DNA of 34,595 nt, taken from the NCBI RefSeq assembly GCF_029892565.1, contig NZ_JARXVH010000040.1:1-34595 (forward strand), written 5' to 3'. Shown here one piece after another: positions 29,689 to 34,595 of this stretch. How positions within the stretch are numbered: the first letter of the stretch is position 1; every line of letters starts with the position of its first letter. This stretch comes from Streptomyces pseudovenezuelae. GTDB taxonomy: Bacteria; Actinomycetota; Actinomycetes; Streptomycetales; Streptomycetaceae. The notes below the pieces were generated by a model. It saw only the letters and a program-made list of their open reading frames with translations, did no database searches and was not told where the DNA came from. A program made the position numbers and the translations under genes.

Positions 29689-29716
29689 GTGAGAGTCCAT
29701 GTGACGGGACCCTCAC
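29689..29716. terminator. Hairpin between convergent SDR and membrane-protein genes
   Basis: GTGAGAGTCC (29689-29698), an 8-base loop and GGACCCTCAC (29707-29716) pair at nine of ten positions, directly after the SDR stop codon. It can serve both convergent genes. Confidence 0.6.
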
Positions 29717-29738
29717 CCCCTTGCAGTCGGCGTCCGGC

Positions 29739-30812
29739 TCAGATCACCTTCAACCGCACCAGCGCACCCAGCGTCAACGCCCCCGGCAGCAACGGCAGCC
29801 ACACCGTGATGATCCGGTAGGCCAGCACCACCGCCGTCGCCACGGCCGCCGGGCCGCCCGCCGCCACCAACGCCACGATCAGCGCAGCCTCGACGGAGCC
29901 GATACCGCCCGGCGTCGGCACCAGCGCCACCGCGACCGTCGCCGCGAGATAGGCCACCGCCATGTGCACGGGCGGCACCGACAGGCCCAACGCCTGCCCG
30001 ACCAGGACCAGTCCGGCCGCCTGCAGCGCGGGGAAGGCGAGCGAGCCGCCCCACAGGGCGAGGGCACGGGAGGGGCGGGTGTGCACCGAGCGCAGTTCGC
30101 CCAGTGCGGTGCGTACGAAGGCCAGCGCGGCCGTCCGCAGTCGTCGGACGAAGGCGAGCACCGCGCCCGCCACGACCACGACGGCACCGACGACCGCCAG
30201 CAGCGGACCCACCGCGCCCTCGGGCAGCAGCGCGCCGAACCGCAGCGCGCCCGGGAACACGAGCAGCAGCGTCACCAGCAGGCCCACCCGGGCGACGCAC
30301 TCCGCCAGCAGGTACAGGGCGAGTGCGGCCGAGGAGCGGGCGAGCGGGACCCCGCAGACCGACATGAACCGCAGGTTGACGGCGCTCGCGCCGAGGCCGG
30401 TGGGGAGCAGGTGGTTGGCGGAGCCGGCCGCGAACTGCGTGGCCAGCAGCCGCCGTCGGGGCAGCCGGTCGACGACCGCGCCCTGCCGGGTGAAGGCGGC
30501 CGCCACCCAGGTCAGACAGGTGGCGCCGATCGCGGCCAGCAGCCAGGGCCACTCGGCCTCCCGGAGATGGCCGAAGCCCTCGGCGAGCACCGACCAGTGC
30601 TGGACGGCGACGGCGACGACCAGCAGGAGCGGAAGCAGACACAGGATCTGGCGGACCGGGACGCGTCGGGGGAATCGTCCGTTGGGGAGTGGTCCTTCGG
30701 GGAGCTGAACCGTGGTCACATCTGAAGAGGGTCTCCGCACCGTGCCAACGGCGGGTGGCTGAATCGCGGCCAGAGGCTTACAGACGGACAGCGGCTGGGG
30801 AGGGGCTGCCAT
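29739..30812 (-). CDS. UPF0104 / lysylphosphatidylglycerol synthase TM-region family membrane protein
   Basis: A polytopic membrane protein of 357 residues. After a proline-rich cytoplasmic start, hydrophobic helices begin at about residue 50 (ILCLLPLLLVVAVAV) and about seven follow. The family motif region FTRQGAVVDRLPRRRLLATQFAAGSANHLLPTGLGASAVNLRFM and the late segment ALVPTPGGIGSVEAALIVALVAAGG are diagnostic of the flippase-like LPG-synthase TM domain (UPF0104, AglD-like). It has no catalytic acyltransferase domain. ATG 30812 follows CCGAGGACCCC; a GTG near 30719 is an alternative. It is divergent from the ABC exporter, and its upstream region includes the SoxR-like site. Confidence 0.85.
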   Translation of the reverse strand: MAAPPQPLSVCKPLAAIQPPAVGTVRRPSSDVTTVQLPEGPLPNGRFPRRVPVRQILCLLPLLLVVAVAVQHWSVLAEGFGHLREAEWPWLLAAIGATCLTWVAAAFTRQGAVVDRLPRRRLLATQFAAGSANHLLPTGLGASAVNLRFMSVCGVPLARSSAALALYLLAECVARVGLLVTLLLVFPGALRFGALLPEGAVGPLLAVVGAVVVVAGAVLAFVRRLRTAALAFVRTALGELRSVHTRPSRALALWGGSLAFPALQAAGLVLVGQALGLSVPPVHMAVAYLAATVAVALVPTPGGIGSVEAALIVALVAAGGPAAVATAVVLAYRIITVWLPLLPGALTLGALVRLKVI

Positions 30813-30855
30813 GGGGTCCTCGGTGTCCTTCGTGAGCGGAGGCGTCGGAAGAGCA

Positions 30856-30886
30856 TTGACCTCGAGGTTGATTGAGGTTCTATGTT
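30856..30886 (+). promoter_or_regulatory. SoxR-like MerR-type promoter of the ABC exporter (leaderless)
   Basis: TTGACC (30856-30861) and TATGTT (30881-30886) are separated by 19 bases, the long spacer typical of MerR-family activation. Within it, ACCTCGA, 6 bases, TTGAGGT is an inverted repeat matching six of seven arm positions. The core CCTCGAGGTTGATTGAGG agrees with the E. coli SoxR site CCTCAAGTTAACTTGAGG at 13 of 18 bases. The transcription start expected seven bases after TATGTT is the A of ATG 30894, so the mRNA should be leaderless. Confidence 0.75.
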
Positions 30887-30893
30887 CTCTGCC

Positions 30894-32774
30894 ATGAGCA
30901 TGGAGACCACGGCGTGGACACAGCTGCAGAGTGTCATGAACGCCCAACAGGAGAGCCGCCCCTTCGCCCGCGCCACCCTGCGCCGCATCGGCGCCTACGC
31001 CCGTCCGCACCGGGCGCGCATCGCCCGGTTCGTGGTGCTCGGGGTGGTGACCGCACTGCTCGCCGTCGCCACCCCGGTCCTGGCCGGACGCGTCGTGGAC
31101 GCGATCGTGTCGGGCGGCGACGAGGGCACGGTCGTACGCCTCGCCCTGCTCATCGCCCTGATGGCGGTCCTGGAGGCAGCGCTCGGCATCTTCGGCCGGC
31201 GGCTCTCGGCGACCCTCGGGGAAGGGCTCATCCTCGATCTGCGGACGGCTGTGTTCGATCATGTGCAGCGCATGCCGGTCGCGTTCTTCACACGCACACG
31301 TACGGGCGCGCTCGTCTCCCGTCTCAACAACGACGTCATCGGCGCCCAGCGCGCGTTCAGCAACACCCTGTCCGGAGTGGTCAGCAACCTGGTCACCCTG
31401 CTGCTGACCCTCGCCGTCATGCTCACCCTGTCCTGGCAGATCACCCTGCTCGCGCTGGCGCTGCTCCCGGTCTTCGTGATCCCCGCCCGGCGCATGGGCC
31501 GCCGCATGGCCGGCATGCAGCGCGAGGCGGCCACGCTCAACGCGGCGATGGGCACCCGGATGACCGAGCGCTTCTCGGCTCCCGGCGCCACCCTCGTCAA
31601 GCTCTTCGGGCGTCCGGAGGAGGAGTCGGAGGAGTTCGCGGCCCGCGCCCGCCGGGTCCGTGACGTCGGCATCCGCACCGCGACCGCCCAGTCGGCGTTC
31701 ATCACCGCCCTCACCCTCGTCTCGTCGCTGGCGCTCGCCCTGGTCTACGGTCTCGGCGGCTGGTTCGCCCTGCGCGGCACCCTGGAACCCGGCGCCGTCG
31801 TCTCCCTGGCGCTGCTGCTGACCCGCCTGTACGCACCCCTCACCTCCCTCGCCGGCGCCCGCGTCGAGGTGATGAGCGCACTGGTCAGCTTCGAGCGCGT
31901 CTTCGAAGTACTGGACCTGGAGCCCTTGATCACCGACAAACCGACGGCACACGAGGTGCCCGAGGGCCCGGTCGCCGTCGAGTTCGAGAACGTCCGCTTC
32001 GGCTACCCCGCCGCAGACAAGGTCTCCCTCGCCTCCCTGGAGGAGGTCGCCTCCCTCGACACCCGCGGCGGCGCCGAGGTCCTGCACGGCATCTCCTTCC
32101 GCGCCGAACCCGGCCGGACCGTCGCGCTCGTCGGCTCCTCCGGCGCCGGCAAGTCGACCATCGCCCAACTCCTGCCGCGCCTCTACGACGTCGACGAGGG
32201 AGCCGTACGCATCGGCGGCGCCGACGTCCGCGACCTGACCGGCGCCTCCCTGCGGGCCACCCTCGGCATGGTCACCCAGGACGGCCACCTCTTCCACGAC
32301 ACCGTCCGCGCCAACCTCCAACTGGCCCGGCCCGCCGCGACCGAGGCCGAACTGTGGGACGCCCTGCGCCGCTCCCGCCTCGACGACCTCGTACGCTCCC
32401 TGCCCGACGGCCTCGACACGGTGGTCGGCGAGCGCGGCTACCGCCTCTCCGGCGGCGAACGCCAACGCATGACCATCGCCCGGCTGCTGCTGGCCCGTCA
32501 GCGCGTGGTCATCCTCGACGAGGCCACCGCCCACCTCGACAACACCTCGGAGGCCGCCGTCCAGGAGGCGCTGACCGAGGCGCTGGCCGGCCGCACCGCC
32601 GTGGTCATCGCCCACCGCCTCTCGACCGTCCGATCGGCCGACCAGATCCTGGTCGTCGAGTCGGGACGGATCGTCGAACGCGGCACGCACGAGGAGCTGC
32701 TGACGGCCGGGGGACGGTACGCCGAGCTGTACCGGACGCAGTTCGCGCAGCAGCCGGACGAGGCGGCCGCGTGA
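30894..32774 (+). CDS. ABC exporter (fused transmembrane and ATPase half-transporter), SoxR-controlled candidate
   Basis: A 626-residue half-transporter: an N-terminal membrane domain (about residues 40-320, six helices, with MPVAFFTRTRTGALVSRLNND) fused to an ATPase. Walker A is GSSGAGKST (Lys420), the signature is LSGGERQRM, Walker B is VVILDEAT and the switch His is in VIAHRLST. The first 40 residues are cytoplasmic. An actinobacterial insertion sits near residue 380, between GYPAADKVSL and VLHGISF. I prefer ATG 30894 over 30882 because the -10 element places the transcript start exactly there. Exporters of this type expel drugs or redox-active metabolites. A SoxR-regulated ABC transporter gene is known in S. 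coelicolor (SCO7008), and this is probably its ortholog. Confidence 0.92.
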   Translation: MSMETTAWTQLQSVMNAQQESRPFARATLRRIGAYARPHRARIARFVVLGVVTALLAVATPVLAGRVVDAIVSGGDEGTVVRLALLIALMAVLEAALGIFGRRLSATLGEGLILDLRTAVFDHVQRMPVAFFTRTRTGALVSRLNNDVIGAQRAFSNTLSGVVSNLVTLLLTLAVMLTLSWQITLLALALLPVFVIPARRMGRRMAGMQREAATLNAAMGTRMTERFSAPGATLVKLFGRPEEESEEFAARARRVRDVGIRTATAQSAFITALTLVSSLALALVYGLGGWFALRGTLEPGAVVSLALLLTRLYAPLTSLAGARVEVMSALVSFERVFEVLDLEPLITDKPTAHEVPEGPVAVEFENVRFGYPAADKVSLASLEEVASLDTRGGAEVLHGISFRAEPGRTVALVGSSGAGKSTIAQLLPRLYDVDEGAVRIGGADVRDLTGASLRATLGMVTQDGHLFHDTVRANLQLARPAATEAELWDALRRSRLDDLVRSLPDGLDTVVGERGYRLSGGERQRMTIARLLLARQRVVILDEATAHLDNTSEAAVQEALTEALAGRTAVVIAHRLSTVRSADQILVVESGRIVERGTHEELLTAGGRYAELYRTQFAQQPDEAAA

Positions 32775-32790
32775 GGCGGTCGAGCGGGAA

Positions 32791-32820
32791 GGCCGGGTGA
32801 GGGCCCGCACCCTGACGGCC
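32791..32820 (+). terminator. Weak hairpin after the ABC exporter gene
   Basis: GGCC and GGGTG (32791-32799) can pair with CACCC (32808-32812) and GGCC (32817-32820) around an 8-base loop, starting 17 bases after the exporter stop codon. The rest of the 218-base gap to 32993 shows only the ribosome site AAAGGAA of the next gene. Confidence 0.35.
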
Positions 32821-32992
32821 GAATGCGCGGGCGCTACGGAAGACGGTGTGCGTGGGGGAGAACGCGCAGGTAGACGCTTTCTCGAAGTCACAAGGGGGTG
32901 GGGAGCCCGGCGCGCGGTCGGTTGCGGGGTGCCGACGGGGTTCTCACGGTGAGTCCTAGAGAGCTGTACCTGACAGCCCGAAAGGAATGTGC

Positions 32993-33571
32993 ATGTCCCC
33001 CCTGGTTTCCCGTGGACTGCTCCTGCCGTCCCTTCTCTGCGCCGCGCTGGTCTTCGGCCCCGTCGTCGGCACCGCGTCCGCGCAGTCGTCCGTCCCCGGG
33101 GCGTCCACGGCCGCCGGGGCGCAGGACCTCGGCGTATGGCTCGACGACCTGCGGGAGGGCCACGGCACCGCCGCGGCCGACCCCCTGCTCGGCGTGCTGA
33201 GCGACCTCACCGAACGATCCGGCCGGCCGCTCGGCGCGGAAGAGGCCGCCGCGTACACCAAGGCCGTCGAGACCGCGTACGCCTCGCTCCGGCAGCGGGT
33301 GCAGGAGCGGCCCGCCGCCGCCCCCGACAGCGCGACGGCCCTGGCCGCCGCCGACCCGATCGGCGACGCCGTGACCCAGCTCCAGTCGGCGGTCGACAAG
33401 CTGGTCTCGGCGCTGTCCTCGCTCGACCTGGGCGGGGTCCTCGGCGCGGTCACCGGCCTGCTGTCGCCGGTGCTCTCCCTGATCACCGGCGTCCTGGGCA
33501 GCGCGGTCCCGTCGGTACCGGCGCTGCCGTCCCTGCCGGCGCTTCCCACACCGGGCAGCCCGGCCCAGTAG
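32993..33571 (+). CDS. Secreted protein of unknown function
   Basis: A 192-residue protein that I do not recognise. Residues 1-30 are a clear signal peptide (LLLPSLLCAALVFGPVVG, ending TASA). The mature part begins QSSVPGAST, continues as helical, Ala-rich sequence (EEAAAYTKAVETAYASLRQRVQE), and then has a coiled-coil-like stretch (TQLQSAVDKLVSALSSL). From about 146 there is a hydrophobic segment (GGVLGAVTGLLSPVLSLITGVLGSAV), then a proline-rich end PALPSLPALPTPGSPAQ. No sortase motif or cysteine in the mature part. ATG 32993 has AAAGGAA upstream; 32987 is too close to it. A strong terminator follows, so it is probably monocistronic. Confidence 0.8.
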   Translation: MSPLVSRGLLLPSLLCAALVFGPVVGTASAQSSVPGASTAAGAQDLGVWLDDLREGHGTAAADPLLGVLSDLTERSGRPLGAEEAAAYTKAVETAYASLRQRVQERPAAAPDSATALAAADPIGDAVTQLQSAVDKLVSALSSLDLGGVLGAVTGLLSPVLSLITGVLGSAVPSVPALPSLPALPTPGSPAQ

Positions 33572-33586
33572 AAGGAAATCGGCGAA

Positions 33587-33624
33587 GTCGGCCGCCCGGC
33601 GAGGAGTCCCGCCGAGCGGCCGAC
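33587..33624 (+). terminator. Strong hairpin terminator of the secreted protein gene
   Basis: GTCGGCCGCCCGGCG (33587-33601), loop AGGAGTCC, and CGCCGAGCGGCCGAC (33610-33624) pair at 14 of 15 positions, 16 bases after the stop codon. Confidence 0.75.
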
Positions 33625-33727
33625 GCCCGTCCTGGACTTCCGGTGATCGAGTGATCATCATCCGTTACGCTCGGGTGACCGACGCCGGCCGTACCGGCCT
33701 GATCCGCCGATCCCCAGGAGCGTGTTC

Positions 33728-34084
33728 ATGAGCGACATCGAGATCCGCGACGACCGGGCGGCGGGCCGCCTGGAGGCCTTCGGAGACGGCGGCGCGGACG
33801 GCGAAGTCGTCGGCCACATCCAGTACTTCGTCCTCGAATCCCCCGAGCGCGCCCTGGTCCCGGTCCACACGATCGTGGAACCGGCCCACGAAGGGAAGGG
33901 CATCGCGGGCCACCTTGCGCGCGAGGTGTACGCCATCGCCGAGCGCGAGGGCATCGTCGTCGCCCCGCTGTGCCCGTACGTCGTCAAGTGGGCCGCCCGC
34001 CACCCCGAGGTCGCCCCGAAGGCCGACCCGGAGCTGCTGCGCGCGGCGATGGAGTGGCTGGTGGCACACCCCGGGCGGTTCTGA
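33728..34084 (+). CDS. Small GNAT-family N-acetyltransferase (GCN5-like, YjdJ type)
   Basis: A 118-residue protein of the short GNAT-like family. It shows the GCN5-like beta strand/turn IQYFVLESPERALVPVHTIVEPAHEGKGIAGHLAREVYAIAEREGIVVAPLCPYVVKWAARHPE in parts, with the acetyl-CoA loop EGKGIAGHL and the C-terminal CPYVVKWAARHPE motif typical of the COG2388 / YjdJ group. The acceptor is unknown. ATG 33728 follows GGAG with seven-base spacing; GTG 33722 is less likely. A hairpin follows the stop codon. Confidence 0.88.
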   Translation: MSDIEIRDDRAAGRLEAFGDGGADGEVVGHIQYFVLESPERALVPVHTIVEPAHEGKGIAGHLAREVYAIAEREGIVVAPLCPYVVKWAARHPEVAPKADPELLRAAMEWLVAHPGRF

Positions 34085-34105
34085 CGGTCCCTACGCCCAC
34101 CTGGT

Positions 34106-34127
34106 CCTCACGCCGTCACGCGTGAGG
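34106..34127 (+). terminator. Hairpin terminator of the GNAT gene
   Basis: CCTCACGC (34106-34113), loop CGTCAC, and GCGTGAGG (34120-34127) form a perfect 8-bp stem 22 bases after the stop codon. An outer CCCAC/GTGGG pairing can extend it. Confidence 0.65.
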
Positions 34128-34203
34128 GCGAGTGGGCAGGCGGGTGTCGGGTACGCGGGGGAGTAGTCCAGAGCAGACACCGACCCACACCCGGGAGGTC
34201 CCG

Positions 34204-34434
34204 ATGACCGAGCCCTACCCCAGCCCCACACCCGGCCCGACCCCCGTGCCGGACCCGTACCCCAGCCCGGGCCCCGAGCCGGCGCCCCCCGGCCCGGCTC
34301 CCACCCCGAACCCGCCACCCCCGACCCCCACCCCGCCGCCCCCGGCGCCGGCACCGCCGGGCCCGGCCCCGACACCGGATCCGGTCCGTCCCGACCCGAT
34401 GCCGGCCCCGGAACCGGGTTCGCCGCTGACCTGA
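34204..34434 (+). CDS. Short proline-rich protein
   Basis: A 76-residue frame made almost wholly of Pro, Ala, Gly, Thr, Asp and Glu: MTEPYPSPTPGPTPVPDPYP is the start, and later PTPNPPPPTPTPPPP and APAPPGPAPTPDP repeat the theme. It has no signal peptide or membrane segment and is probably unstructured. ATG 34204 has GGGAGGTCCCG upstream, and a hairpin follows 17 bases after the stop, so it reads as a real gene rather than chance GC-rich sequence. A function cannot be assigned; such peptides may act as linkers or bind SH3-like partners. Confidence 0.55.
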   Translation: MTEPYPSPTPGPTPVPDPYPSPGPEPAPPGPAPTPNPPPPTPTPPPPAPAPPGPAPTPDPVRPDPMPAPEPGSPLT

Positions 34435-34450
34435 GCGGGCGGGTGCGGTG

Positions 34451-34472
34451 CCCGGGCCGTCGCCGGCCCGGG
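34451..34472 (+). terminator. Hairpin after the proline-rich gene
   Basis: CCCGGGCC (34451-34458), loop GTCGCC, and GGCCCGGG (34465-34472) form a perfect stem 17 bases after the stop codon. Confidence 0.55.
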
Positions 34473-34492
34473 ACGGCCGTGAACGTGGAGAC

Positions 34493-34595
34493 GGGGGGGG
34501 GGGGCGCCCCCCGCCCCCCCCCCCCCCCCCCCGAGGGGCCCCCCCCCCCCCCGCACAGCAACACCCGGGGACAACCCCCCCGCCCCCCCCCCCCC
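34493..34595. other. Homopolymeric contig end, probably low-quality sequence
   Basis: The last 100 bases are long G and C runs with few other bases, unlike any other part of the window and unlike normal high-GC coding sequence. They look like sequencing or assembly error at a contig end. No feature should be inferred from them. Confidence 0.8.

Noticed and set aside
30813..32891. Reverse-strand extension of the UPF0104 gene frame opposite the ABC exporter
   Set aside because: The exporter on the other strand has complete ABC motifs; the reverse extension is low-complexity Gly/Asp/Gln sequence, so only 29739-30812 is real.

Overview
The window is about 34.6 kb of very GC-rich chromosome. The strong third-position GC bias, frequent GTG starts, GTGA start/stop overlaps, and a full set of actinobacterial families (MmyB-like and DUF5753 regulators, DUF5713, monomeric isocitrate dehydrogenase, TPR-CHAT proteins) point to Streptomyces or a close relative. 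No rRNA, tRNA, CRISPR array or intact mobile element was seen. The left edge is the end of an insertion-sequence-like element and the right edge is a homopolymeric, probably low-quality contig end.

Layout, left to right. (1) 1-1703: an IS-like end that truncates an MmyB-type regulator, which is divergent from a short-chain dehydrogenase. (2) 1747-5037: a large secreted GH31 glycosidase with two CBM35 modules. (3) 5169-10485: the most unusual block, a TPR-CHAT caspase-like protease divergent from a co-directional set of cytoplasmic subtilase, sigma-70 factor and translationally coupled acidic beta-rich protein. (4) 10522-13104: a cytochrome P450, an N-formylglutamate amidohydrolase-like protein and a DUF5713 protein. 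(5) 13173-15860: the methionine genes metY-metX, preceded by a short leader peptide of the actinobacterial RRHVDxxR...C type and a strong hairpin. (6) 15988-20352: a DUF5753 regulator remnant, monomeric NADP isocitrate dehydrogenase with a clear terminator, and a secreted M1 metallopeptidase. (7) 20354-24127: an MscS channel, an APC amino-acid permease and a hypothetical protein. (8) 24485-28535: a three-gene glycerol-type operon (FGGY kinase, GlpA-like oxidoreductase with a BFD-like cysteine cluster, and a second FAD/NAD(P) oxidoreductase), joined by two GTGA overlaps. (9) 28590-28800: a degenerate repeat array. (10) 28971-34434: an SDR, a UPF0104-type membrane protein, an ABC exporter with a SoxR-like, 19-bp-spacer, leaderless promoter, a secreted orphan protein, a small GNAT protein and a proline-rich peptide.

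How genes work together. metY and metX form a sulfur-assimilation unit probably controlled by translation of the leader peptide. The glycerol operon would phosphorylate glycerol and oxidise glycerol 3-phosphate. The ABC exporter is probably induced by redox-active compounds through a SoxR protein encoded elsewhere. The CHAT, subtilase, sigma and beta-protein block looks like a proteolysis-to-transcription signalling module, but its function is inferred from composition only.
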